From Crystallibacter degradans (GTDB taxonomy: Bacteria; Actinomycetota; Actinomycetes; Actinomycetales; Micrococcaceae), in the NCBI RefSeq assembly GCF_012952295.1, contig NZ_JABBCH010000015.1, positions 1 through 64,000 of the forward strand: a stretch of 64,000 nucleotides of DNA, in the 5' to 3' direction. Of this stretch, positions 16,359 through 25,953 are shown one piece after another. Position 1 is the stretch's first letter, and every line of letters starts with the position of its first letter. The translations under genes and the position numbers were made by a program. Below the pieces are notes generated by a model. That model did no database searches. It had not been told where the DNA came from and saw only the letters and a list, made by a program, of their open reading frames with translations.

Positions 16359-17204
16359 TTACTCAGCCGATTCGGCGTATGGGTTGCGGTCATATTCCTC
16401 ACCGAGCTGACCGTCTTTAAGCTCGCTCATGCGCTGCTCGAATTCGGCTTCGGAGACGACCTCCACGCGGAATAGCATTTCCGAATGGTATTCGCCGCAA
16501 AGCTCGGCGCACTTTCCATCGAAAATGCCTTCACGCTGAGGGGTCAGCGTAATGTAATTGGTCTTGCCCGGGATCATGTCAACCTTCTGCAGGAACGCAG
16601 GTACCCAGAAGGAGTGGATGACGTCGCGGGAGTTGAGTTGCAGCTCTACGCTCTGGTTCACCGGGAGGTAAAGGGTGGGCAGAGTCTCCGGGACACCGGT
16701 TTCGCCGGTCAGGTGTGCCTGAACGCCTGCGAAGTACTTGTCTTCAGTGACGTAGTTGAAGTCCCAGGACCACTGCTTACCGCGGATATCAATGATCTGG
16801 TCCGGGTTGTCGTCCCGGGCCGTGATGGCGCTCATGTCCTTGTCGGTGAAGTAGAACAGCACCATGACCATGACCAGCGGTACAGCTGTGTAGAAGATTT
16901 CCAACGGCAGGTTGTAGCTGAGCTGGCGGGGGTAGCCCGTCTCATTCTTCCGGCGGCGGTACGCCACGATGCACCAGATAATCAGGCCCCAAGTGAGGAC
17001 GCCGATGGCCAGTGCGGCAATCCAGGAGTTCACCCACAAATCGATGACCCGATCGGTGTGGTTGGTCGTACCCCGTTCAGTGGGCAACCATCCCAATCGG
17101 ACTTCTTCTGAACATCCCGTCAACAACAGCGCGCCTACTACGCCAAGGCCCGTAGCCTTGGTGATTCTGGCGCGCCGACTGCCGGTTCGGTCGTGCGAAC
17201 TCAC
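16359..17204 (-). CDS. ctaC: Cytochrome c oxidase subunit II (lipoprotein)
   Basis: CtaC holds the binuclear CuA centre that receives electrons from QcrC. The 281 residues show a lipoprotein signal with the lipobox LLLTGC near residue 28, two membrane helices (about 54-76 and 93-115) and a periplasmic cupredoxin domain with CuA ligands C232, C236, H240 and M243 in CAELCGEYHSEM. I chose the GTG at 17204 because it follows AGGAAGGG at ideal spacing. The longer frame upstream would bury the signal peptide. First gene of ctaC-ctaD-ctaF. Confidence 0.95.
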   Translation of the reverse strand: MSSHDRTGSRRARITKATGLGVVGALLLTGCSEEVRLGWLPTERGTTNHTDRVIDLWVNSWIAALAIGVLTWGLIIWCIVAYRRRKNETGYPRQLSYNLPLEIFYTAVPLVMVMVLFYFTDKDMSAITARDDNPDQIIDIRGKQWSWDFNYVTEDKYFAGVQAHLTGETGVPETLPTLYLPVNQSVELQLNSRDVIHSFWVPAFLQKVDMIPGKTNYITLTPQREGIFDGKCAELCGEYHSEMLFRVEVVSEAEFEQRMSELKDGQLGEEYDRNPYAESAE

Positions 17205-17395
17205 AGACGGCCCTTCCTCTTGTTTCGTGCAAGTGATGCGCACGCGGCACGGAAATTTCCGCGCTGAGACCGCGCACGCATATTCAGTTTTACTACTCAC
17301 TGTAGAGCTTACCCTCACCGATGACGTGGATGTGACAGATTGCCTCAGTGCGTCGGCGTCGGATCCCGGTCCCCGGGCTGCCTACAGGACCCGTT

Positions 17396-17782
17396 TTAGT
17401 GGAACGAGTCTCCACAGGCACAGGACCCACCGGCATTCGGGTTATCGATGGTGAAGCCCTGTTTTGAAATGGTGTCCTCGAAATCGATCGAAGCACCGCT
17501 GAGGTAAGGAACACTCATCTTGTCCACGACGACCTCCACACCGTCGAAGTCGCGCACTGCGTCCCCGTCCAGCATGCGCTCGTCGAAGTAGAGCTGGTAA
17601 ATGAGCCCCGAACATCCGCCGGGCTGTACGGCGACGCGCAGACGAAGATCTGTGCGGCCCTCCTGTTCGAGCAGACTGCGGACCTTGCCGGCTGCAACGT
17701 CGCTCAGGGCAACCTCGTGCGTAGGCAGTTCAGCCTCGGTCTGGGTTGTGGTGTCGGTTGCAGTGCTGGTGGTTTCACTCAT
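17396..17782 (-). CDS. erpA: Iron-sulfur cluster insertion protein, ErpA/HesB type
   Basis: A 128-residue A-type Fe-S carrier that passes clusters to apoproteins. The three conserved cysteines are present in GGCSGLIYQ and the C-terminal CACGDSF. The first 20 or so residues are a Thr/Glu-rich tail, common in actinobacterial homologues. The ATG has AAGGAA 5 nt upstream. Its place beside the cytochrome oxidase operon, upstream of ctaC, is usual in Micrococcaceae, and respiratory Fe-S proteins such as QcrA are plausible clients, though this is inference. Confidence 0.92.
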   Translation of the reverse strand: MSETTSTATDTTTQTEAELPTHEVALSDVAAGKVRSLLEQEGRTDLRLRVAVQPGGCSGLIYQLYFDERMLDGDAVRDFDGVEVVVDKMSVPYLSGASIDFEDTISKQGFTIDNPNAGGSCACGDSFH

Positions 17783-17806
17783 TGCTATTCCTTATCTTTG
17801 ACTGGC

Positions 17807-17823
17807 CAGCAGGTGACCTGCTG
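17807..17823. promoter_or_regulatory. Inverted repeat in the erpA 5' region
   Basis: CAGCAGGT-G-ACCTGCTG is a perfect repeat with 8-bp arms, 24 bp upstream of the erpA start. It is too short and lacks a T run for a terminator, so an operator is more likely. Which regulator would bind is unknown. Confidence 0.4.
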
Positions 17824-17936
17824 CTATCACTCAGCGGTGCTCTGGCTCTCCTTCTATGTTACGACCCGGGCAGTTATTTCGGGCAACCGGCCAATCTTCG
17901 GCCTTGGTCTGCTTGCGCGCAGCAATACGAAGCGAT

Positions 17937-19361
17937 TCATTGCCCGGCAACGTTTAGGCGTGCCAGCAGCAGTGCCTCGGCCAGCACCGCGTTACGGAAA
18001 TCGCCCAGATGAAGCGATTCGTTCGCGGAATGCGCACGTGAATCGGGATCTTCGACGCCCGTAATCAGGATCTGCGCCTGCGGAAACAGTTCGGTCAGAT
18101 CCGCGATGAATGGTATTGACCCTCCCATGCCTGCCTCGACCGGCTGCGTATTCCACGCTGTTCCAAGCGCCCAGAGCGCGGCCTGTGCAGCCGAGGCGTT
18201 TGTGTCGGTGGCAAATGCGTTGCCTCGTTCGCCGGGTACAAAGGACACGTCAGCACCGAAGGGCGCATGGCTGCCGATATGGGCGGCAATGGCTTCCATG
18301 GCTGCGTCAGGGTCCTGGCCAGGCGCCAGCCGCACACTGATTTTTGCGCGTGCAGAGGGCAAGAGAGTGTTGGAGCTCAACGCGACGCTTGGCACGTCCA
18401 TTCCAATGACCGACAGCGCTGGCTTGTTCCAGAGCCGGTCTGCGATGCTGCCTGTCCCTGCAAGTTGCACTGACTCCAGTACCGAACTGTCCCGACGGAA
18501 ATCTTCCTCGGGGTAGTCCACGGTTGCGGGACCCGCGGAGACCAGTCCCTTGATGGCCACTTCGCCGGCGTCGTCGTGGAAGGTGGAAATGAGCCGGGCC
18601 ATCAGCGTGGGCGCATCCAGCAAGGGTCCGCCGAACATACCCGAGTGCACGGCGTGCTCCAGTACCCGCAGCTCAATGACCCCGTCTACCAACCCGCGCA
18701 GGCTTGTGGTGAGGGCAGGTACTCCTACTTTCCAGTTGGCTGAGTCGGCGACGATGATGATATCCGCGCGGAGCAGCTCCTGGTGCGTTTCCAGGAAGGT
18801 GCGGAACGTCGGGGAACCTGCTTCTTCTTCCCCTTCGATAAAGAACGTCACTCCGACACCGAACTCCTCCCCCATTGTCGCCAGCAGCGCTTCCAAAGAC
18901 GCGACATGGGCCATAATGCCGGCCTTATCATCGGCCGCGCCCCTGCCGAAGAGCCGCCCGTCCTTCTCGGTTGCGGCGAAGGGCTCAGTTTTCCAAAGTG
19001 TCGGGTCACCGGGGGGCTGGACATCATGGTGCGCATACAAGAGGACGGTAGGTTTGCCTGGTGCGGCCGGACGCCGGGCCACCACAGCGGGTCCGCCTTC
19101 GGTCTCTCCGTTGGAAACGCTGAGGATCTGTACGTCGGTCAGGCCCAGACCACGTATCAGTTCGGCAACAGTTTCGGCGCTGGTCGCCAACTCGGCCGGG
19201 TCGAACGCCTCCCAGGCGATGCCCGGTATGGCGACGAGTTCTTTCACGGACGTAATGGTCTGGCCCATCCTGGCGTCGACTGCCCGGGCGAGGGCGTCGA
19301 CGTCGACAGGTTGGGCGCCTGTTGCCACCGGATGATGGCCGGAATCAGAAGGACTTGTCAT
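17937..19361 (-). CDS. M20-family dipeptidase (metallopeptidase)
   Basis: The 474-residue protein is an M20 peptidase of the dipeptidase/carnosinase-like branch. Zinc-binding motifs are visible: LLYAHHDVQPPG (first His and catalytic Asp), GRGAADDKAGIMAH (bridging Asp) and EGEEEAGSP (catalytic Glu pair), followed by the dimerisation domain and the C-terminal HSANESLHLGDF with the last His. The ATG at 19361 (MTSPSDSG) is chosen because longer upstream sequence in this frame is antisense to DUF3043. It probably cleaves short peptides in the cytoplasm. Confidence 0.9.
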   Translation of the reverse strand: MTSPSDSGHHPVATGAQPVDVDALARAVDARMGQTITSVKELVAIPGIAWEAFDPAELATSAETVAELIRGLGLTDVQILSVSNGETEGGPAVVARRPAAPGKPTVLLYAHHDVQPPGDPTLWKTEPFAATEKDGRLFGRGAADDKAGIMAHVASLEALLATMGEEFGVGVTFFIEGEEEAGSPTFRTFLETHQELLRADIIIVADSANWKVGVPALTTSLRGLVDGVIELRVLEHAVHSGMFGGPLLDAPTLMARLISTFHDDAGEVAIKGLVSAGPATVDYPEEDFRRDSSVLESVQLAGTGSIADRLWNKPALSVIGMDVPSVALSSNTLLPSARAKISVRLAPGQDPDAAMEAIAAHIGSHAPFGADVSFVPGERGNAFATDTNASAAQAALWALGTAWNTQPVEAGMGGSIPFIADLTELFPQAQILITGVEDPDSRAHSANESLHLGDFRNAVLAEALLLARLNVAGQ

Positions 19362-19422
19362 ACCGGCCACCCTACCCTCGGCCCCGGCACGGGCGGCAAG
19401 GACTGCAAGGTATTCTGTAGGG

Positions 19423-20016
19423 GTGTTTGGACGAAAAAAAGAGGCTCCCTCGCCCCAGGAAACCGTAGACCAGCAGGCCCAGGCCGTCCCGGAACGGGAC
19501 CAGGTGACGGGCAAAGGCGTGCCGACGCCCAAACGGAAGGCCCAGGAAGCCGCGCGCAAGCGTCCGCTCGTTCCGAACGACCGTAAAGCGGCACGGGCCG
19601 CCAGCCGGGATGCGCAGCGCGAAGAACGGATCCGCATGCGCCAAGCCATGGACACCGGGGACGAGCGCCATCTGCCGTTCCGTGACAAGGGGCCGCAAAA
19701 GCGCTTCGTCCGCGACTTTGTTGATGCCCGTTGGGTCCTCGGCGAGTTCCTGATCGTGTTCGCGCTGATCTTCGTTGTACTCAGCTTCATCCGCGACTTG
19801 AACGTCCAGGCGATCATACTGGTCGGTTTCTGGATCCTGCTCGCCTGCGTTGCGATTGACGCCTTTATCCTGGGACGCCAGCTCAAGAAGCGGTTGGTGG
19901 CAAAGTTCGGGGAGTCGGAACGCGGCGCCGTTTGGTACGGCGTGATGCGCGGACTGCAGTTGCGCCGGATGCGTCTGCCCAAGCCGCAGGTCAAGCGCGG
20001 CCAGTACCCTTCGTAA
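19423..20016 (+). CDS. DUF3043 membrane protein
   Basis: A 197-residue protein of the actinobacterial DUF3043 family, function unknown. The N-terminal half is hydrophilic and rich in Lys, Arg and Gln (MFGRKKEAPSP, then KRKAQEAARKRPLVPNDRKA). Two helices follow at about 106-125 and 130-149, then a basic tail (RRMRLPKPQVKRGQYPS). GTG start. Divergent from the dipeptidase gene, as is usual for this family in Micrococcaceae, and followed by a hairpin terminator. Confidence 0.85.
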   Translation: MFGRKKEAPSPQETVDQQAQAVPERDQVTGKGVPTPKRKAQEAARKRPLVPNDRKAARAASRDAQREERIRMRQAMDTGDERHLPFRDKGPQKRFVRDFVDARWVLGEFLIVFALIFVVLSFIRDLNVQAIILVGFWILLACVAIDAFILGRQLKKRLVAKFGESERGAVWYGVMRGLQLRRMRLPKPQVKRGQYPS

Positions 20017-20035
20017 GCAACCCCAGTACAACCTC

Positions 20036-20068
20036 CCGGGGGCCGGATCACCACGATCCGGCCCCCGG
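20036..20068. terminator. Hairpin terminator between DUF3043 and pyrD
   Basis: 14-nt perfect GC-rich arms (beginning CCGGGGGCC) around a 5-nt loop ACCAC, followed by TGCTTT. It lies between the convergent DUF3043 and pyrD genes and can serve both. Confidence 0.85.
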
Positions 20069-20143
20069 TGCTTTAACCGCTCCCAACTCCCAAGCGGCGC
20101 AGGTCTTTCAACCGACCAGTCAGCGGGTGGGAGCCGATGGCAG

Positions 20144-21223
20144 TCAGACGGCGGCCGCCTTACGGCTGCGTGCCAGTTCGCGGTTGATGCGGGCGGCCCA
20201 GAACGGACCTTCATAAAGAAAAGCGGTGTAGCCCTGGACCAGGGTGGCTCCGGCGTCCAACCGCTCCTGCACATCTTCCGCCGTTTCGACTCCCCCGACG
20301 GCTACCAGCGTCAACGAATCCCCGACGGCGGTCCTTAGCCGCCGCAGCACCTCGAGGGAACGCTGCTTAAGCGGAGCACCGGAAAGGCCGCCGGCGCCAC
20401 AGGAGGCGACTTTGTCGGCGGCGGACTTTAGGCCATCGCGCGAAATTGTGGTGTTGGTGGCGATGATGCCGTCCAGTTTCAGCTCCAGCGCCAGGCGCGC
20501 CACGTCGTCGATATCTTCGTCACTGAGATCAGGAGCGATTTTGACCAGCAGCGGCACATGCCTGCGTGCCACGGAATCGGCGGTCTCCCCTACGGCCTTC
20601 AGCAGCGGCCGCAACGTGTCAACGCTCTGCAGCAACCGTAGCCCCGGGGTGTTGGGCGAACTGACGTTGACCACCAGATAATCGGCGTTGGGCGCGAGCA
20701 GGCGGGTGCTCTTCAGATAATCCTCCACCGCGTCATCGAGTTCCACTGTCTTGGTTTTGCCGATATTGACGCCGATCACGGGACGGCTGGCACCCAGACG
20801 GCGCTGCAGCGACCGCTGTGCAGCGGAAATGCGCGGTCCAACTGCCGCTGCGCCGTCGTTGTTGAAGCCCATGCGGTTGATCACCGCCCGGTCCTCAACC
20901 AGCCGGAAGAGCCTGGGGCGAGGGTTGCCCGGCTGGGCAGAGCCCGTGATAGTGCCGACTTCAACGCAGCCGAAGCCCAGGTCGAACAGCGCTTCGATGC
21001 CGTGCCCTTCCTTATCAAAGCCCGCGGCCAGGCCGAAGGGCGACGGGAACGACAGGCCCAACGCCTGGGTCCGCAGCGAAGCATCCGGCGCGGTCACACG
21101 CCGCAGCAGGGCGCCGGCACCGGCACTGTGGGCCAGACGGATCAGCCGGAAGCCGATGGTGTGGGCACGCTCGGGATCCATCCAGGAAAAGGCGGCACGA
21201 AAGAACAGGGGGTACAGGCGCAT
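20144..21223 (-). CDS. pyrD: Dihydroorotate dehydrogenase (quinone), class 2
   Basis: PyrD oxidises dihydroorotate to orotate with FMN and menaquinone, the fourth step of pyrimidine synthesis, at the inner face of the membrane. The 359 residues include an N-terminal amphipathic helical region (MRLYPLFFRAAFSWMDPERAHTIGFRLI) that docks on the membrane, the catalytic Ser in VNVSSPNTPGLRLLQ, and FMN-phosphate loops VAVGGVETAEDV and QGYTAFLYEG. The ATG at 21223 gives the normal family start; longer frame upstream is antisense to the hydrolase gene. Confidence 0.95.
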   Translation of the reverse strand: MRLYPLFFRAAFSWMDPERAHTIGFRLIRLAHSAGAGALLRRVTAPDASLRTQALGLSFPSPFGLAAGFDKEGHGIEALFDLGFGCVEVGTITGSAQPGNPRPRLFRLVEDRAVINRMGFNNDGAAAVGPRISAAQRSLQRRLGASRPVIGVNIGKTKTVELDDAVEDYLKSTRLLAPNADYLVVNVSSPNTPGLRLLQSVDTLRPLLKAVGETADSVARRHVPLLVKIAPDLSDEDIDDVARLALELKLDGIIATNTTISRDGLKSAADKVASCGAGGLSGAPLKQRSLEVLRRLRTAVGDSLTLVAVGGVETAEDVQERLDAGATLVQGYTAFLYEGPFWAARINRELARSRKAAAV

Positions 21224-21308
21224 GATCCTAGTTTTACGGTAATTGCCCCGGCAACCAAACCAGCCCGGTGAAAGGCTTAGCATGAGTGCAAGAAGTGGAA
21301 GGAGCCGC

Positions 21309-22376
21309 ATGCCAACTCTCTGGACCGAGGACATTCTCGGCGCGGGTTTCGAATCGGCAACTTTGGAGGTCCCGGCTGCTGATGGCGGCAGCCGGCGCGC
21401 AACGCTTGTGCGGCACCTGCCCGAGGCGTCGGGCATACAGCCCGGTCCGCAGGCCGTGCTGTACCTGCACGGTTGGAGCGACTACTTCTTCAATGCCGAA
21501 CTCGCCGCTTTCTGGCACCGGCAAGGCGTTTCCTTCTACGCGCTGGACGTTCACAACCACGGGCGCAATCTGCGCACCGCTGGGCAGGAGGAGAACGACG
21601 ACGGCGCTCCCGCCCCCGAAGGTGCGGATCCCGGCGCCAGGACCGTGGGCGCGGGCGATCTGGCCGGTTATGCCAGCGACCTTGCCGACTACGACGACGA
21701 GATAGCGGCCGCAATGGATGCGGTGCGGGAGGACACCGCGTCCCGGCTGGACCTGCAGACCGGCGTGGTGAAGACCATCCTGATGGGCCATTCCACCGGC
21801 GGTCTGGTGGCAGCGCTGTGGACGGACCGCAACCCGGGCGCCGTGCATGCCCTGGTCCTGAACAGCCCTTGGCTGGAAATGCACCGGAGCTCCCTGGTAC
21901 GCCGGGCTGCCGCCACCGTCATCGATCCGATTTCACGGATCAGGCCGGAAGCCGAAATCAGGCTCCCGGCCCGGGGTTTCTACTGGCGCAGCATCAGCAG
22001 CGAGGCGGAGGGCGAATGGGACCTGGACCCGAAGATGCGCCCGCAGTATGCATTCCCCGTCCGGGCCGGTTGGCTTAGCGCCGTCTGGCAGGGGCAGGCC
22101 GCCGTGGACAAGGGCCTGGGTATTACCGTGCCCATCCTCGTGCTGACCTCTGCCCGGAGTGTCTACGGCCCCTTGTGGCATGAGGAAATGAAGTCGGCAG
22201 ACGCCGTCCTTGACGTCGAGACGATGGCCGCCAGCGCCGTCAAACTCGGCTCAAGCGTGACCGTAGAGCGGATCGACTCGGCCCTGCATGACGTTTTTCT
22301 CTCCAAATCCGAGGTCCGGGCGGACGCGTACCGCCGGCTCGAGCGGTGGATCAAAGCCTACGTGCTGGACAGCTAG
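21309..22376 (+). CDS. Alpha/beta hydrolase (lysophospholipase-like)
   Basis: A 355-residue serine hydrolase. Visible are the oxyanion strand [13 protein letters not shown], the nucleophile elbow MGHSTGG and a C-terminal His in [10 protein letters not shown]. The overall pattern resembles the lysophospholipase/monoacylglycerol lipase branch, though the true substrate is unknown. ATG at 21309 follows AAGGAG closely; an alternative ATG at 21282 (MSARSGRS) is also in frame. Its TAG stop shares the CTAG at 22373-22376 with the uppS stop on the other strand. Confidence 0.8.
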   Translation: MPTLWTEDILGAGFESATLEVPAADGGSRRATLVRHLPEASGIQPGPQAVLYLHGWSDYFFNAELAAFWHRQGVSFYALDVHNHGRNLRTAGQEENDDGAPAPEGADPGARTVGAGDLAGYASDLADYDDEIAAAMDAVREDTASRLDLQTGVVKTILMGHSTGGLVAALWTDRNPGAVHALVLNSPWLEMHRSSLVRRAAATVIDPISRIRPEAEIRLPARGFYWRSISSEAEGEWDLDPKMRPQYAFPVRAGWLSAVWQGQAAVDKGLGITVPILVLTSARSVYGPLWHEEMKSADAVLDVETMAASAVKLGSSVTVERIDSALHDVFLSKSEVRADAYRRLERWIKAYVLDS

Positions 22377-23176
22377 CGTGCGGCCCGCCCTGCCGGTTTC
22401 GCCGCGTCCACTGCGCCGCCGTAACGGCGGTCCCGGCGGGCATAAATCTCGATTGCCTCCCAGAGCGTCCTCCGGTCCACGTCCGGCCATAGGGTGTCCA
22501 TAAAGACCATTTCGGCGTAGGCGGACTGCCAGAGCATGAAATTGGAGAACCGCTGCTCGCCGGAGGTGCGCAGGAACAGATCCACATCGGGCAGGTCCGG
22601 TTCGTCCAGATACCGCCCGATGGTCTTCTCCGAGACCGACGACGCCTTCAGCCGGCCGGCAGCGACGTCGGCCGCAATGGCTGCAGCTGCATCGGCAATC
22701 TCGGCCCGGCCGCCGTAGTTCACACACATGTTCAATGTGCAGGTGCTGTTGCCGATGGTCTGCCGTTCGGCCACCTCGAGTTCCTTGACAACGGACTGCC
22801 AGAGCCTGGGGCGCCGGCCGGACCAGCGGATGCGGACGCCCCACTCGTCGAGTTGGTCCCGCTGGCGGCGCAGCACGTCTTTACTGAAGCCCATGAGGAA
22901 ACGCACTTCGTCCGGTGAGCGCTTCCAGTTCTCCGTCGAAAAAGCATAGACGCTGACGTACTTGACGCCGATCTCGATGGCACCCGCCAGGACGTCGAGC
23001 AGTGCTGCTTCACCCGCCCGGTGGCCTTCGGTGCGGGGTAACCCCCGCTGGTTTGCCCAGCGGCCGTTTCCATCCATCACGATCGCCACGTGTTCGGGTA
23101 CGAATGTTGCCGGAACGGCCGGCGCCGCGGCGCCCGAAGGGTGCGGGTCTGGCCTGCGCGGGGTTTTGGGACTCAC
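22373..23176 (-). CDS. uppS: Isoprenyl (undecaprenyl) diphosphate synthase
   Basis: UppS/IspU builds the long cis-prenyl diphosphate lipid carrier for cell-wall synthesis from farnesyl diphosphate and IPP. The 267 residues carry the P-loop-like [21 protein letters not shown] split across the active site (catalytic Asp, Asn, Arg), [13 protein letters not shown] and the C-terminal [25 protein letters not shown] 30-residue proline-rich N-terminal tail precedes the domain. The GTG at 23176 overlaps the recO stop (GTGA) and has GGAG upstream, so it is preferred to longer starts. Confidence 0.94.
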   Translation of the reverse strand: MSPKTPRRPDPHPSGAAAPAVPATFVPEHVAIVMDGNGRWANQRGLPRTEGHRAGEAALLDVLAGAIEIGVKYVSVYAFSTENWKRSPDEVRFLMGFSKDVLRRQRDQLDEWGVRIRWSGRRPRLWQSVVKELEVAERQTIGNSTCTLNMCVNYGGRAEIADAAAAIAADVAAGRLKASSVSEKTIGRYLDEPDLPDVDLFLRTSGEQRFSNFMLWQSAYAEMVFMDTLWPDVDRRTLWEAIEIYARRDRRYGGAVDAAKPAGRAAR

Positions 23177-23925
23177 ACTCTCTCCACGTGTTTGAGGGAC
23201 TTCAGGGATCGTTCCAGGTGCCACTGCAAATAGGCGGCGACCAGCCCGGCCGCCTCGTTCCTAGCCCCGCTAACGGAGCTGTCCGCCGCGGGCCAGTCGG
23301 CGCTCAGCAAAGCCGCCAGCAGCGTCATGGTGGCCGGCGCGGGCGACGCCGAACCCGGAGGCCGGCAGTCATGGCACACCGCACCGCCCAGCGGCGCCGA
23401 AAAAGCACTATGCGGCCCTGGCTCTGCGCAACGCGCGCAGTCGGTAAAACTCGGGGCCCAGCCGGCTGTGGCGAGTGCCCGCAGCAAGTAAGAATCCAGG
23501 ATCAGTTCGGGGGCATGGACGCTGCGGCTGAGCGCCGACAACGCCCCGATGACGAGCGCATAGTGCGCGGAGGTGGACTCGCCGTCGATATCAGTCAGTT
23601 TCTCGGCTGTCTCGCAGATAACTGCGGCCGAGGTGTACTTTCGATAGTCGGCGGCAATGTCCCGCCCGTACGGTCCCAGCGTTTGGGCCTGCGTCACGAT
23701 GTCGAGATTGCGCCCCTTCACCAGTTGCAGGTCTGCCACCATAAAAGGCTCCAGCATCGCGCCGAATTTACTGCTCGTGCGGCGCACCCCCTTGGCAACC
23801 GCCCGGACCTGGCCATGGCGTTTGGTCAGCAGGATAATGATGCGGTCTGCCTCGCCGAGCTTGTGCGTGCGTAGGATAACGCCTTCGTCCCGGTAGGTGC
23901 GGGAGGCAAAGGATCTGTTGGACAC
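23173..23925 (-). CDS. recO: DNA repair protein RecO
   Basis: RecO helps load RecA onto SSB-coated single-stranded DNA in the RecFOR pathway. The 250 residues open with the OB fold ([25 protein letters not shown] and [16 protein letters not shown]) and hold a zinc-binding site of four cysteines in CARCAEPG and VCHDC at about 155-185. The GTG at 23925 gives the usual start [12 protein letters not shown]; an upstream in-frame start at 23985 adds a basic stretch not seen in the family. Coupled to uppS by a 4-bp overlap. Confidence 0.92.
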   Translation of the reverse strand: MSNRSFASRTYRDEGVILRTHKLGEADRIIILLTKRHGQVRAVAKGVRRTSSKFGAMLEPFMVADLQLVKGRNLDIVTQAQTLGPYGRDIAADYRKYTSAAVICETAEKLTDIDGESTSAHYALVIGALSALSRSVHAPELILDSYLLRALATAGWAPSFTDCARCAEPGPHSAFSAPLGGAVCHDCRPPGSASPAPATMTLLAALLSADWPAADSSVSGARNEAAGLVAAYLQWHLERSLKSLKHVERV

Positions 23926-24020
23926 GTAGCTATTGTCCCACCGGCGGGCCCGGCTCCGCACAACAGCGCGGAGCCGGGTCTGCACGGGGAACCGGTTGCA
24001 TCAATCTCGGCCGGCGCGCT

Positions 24021-25853
<1,833 letters not shown>

Positions 25854-25913
25854 TCAAACAGAAGTTCGCGTGGCCTCGCCGCGGCAGCTAAGAAGAAGCA
25901 GATCTGCGCGCAC
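25854..25913 (-). CDS. leuA leader peptide (19 aa, four consecutive Leu codons)
   Basis: A short frame GTG...TGA encoding MRADLLLLSCRGEATRTSV. Codons 5-8 are CTG CTT CTT CTT, four leucines in a row, 78 nt upstream of leuA. The GTG lies 6 nt after a TAATGT -10 hexamer, so the mRNA would begin at the start codon. This is the layout of leader peptides that sense charged tRNA-Leu by ribosome stalling. Coding status is inferred from position and Leu run, not from conservation. Confidence 0.65.
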   Translation of the reverse strand: MRADLLLLSCRGEATRTSV

Positions 25914-25925
25914 AATTTCACATTA
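25914..25925 (-). promoter_or_regulatory. Candidate -10 element for the leuA leader
   Basis: TAATGT on the minus strand at 25920-25925, followed by 6 nt before the leader-peptide GTG. No strong -35 is visible 17-18 bp upstream. The same spacing is seen in front of the leuS leader peptide. Confidence 0.45.
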
Positions 25926-25953
25926 GCACGGTGCGTAGGATGAAGGGGAAACC

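Noticed and set aside
19362-20054. Long N-terminal extension of the M20 dipeptidase
   Set aside because: It overlaps DUF3043 on the other strand and is rich in Arg/Ser without domain features. The ATG at 19361 fits the family.
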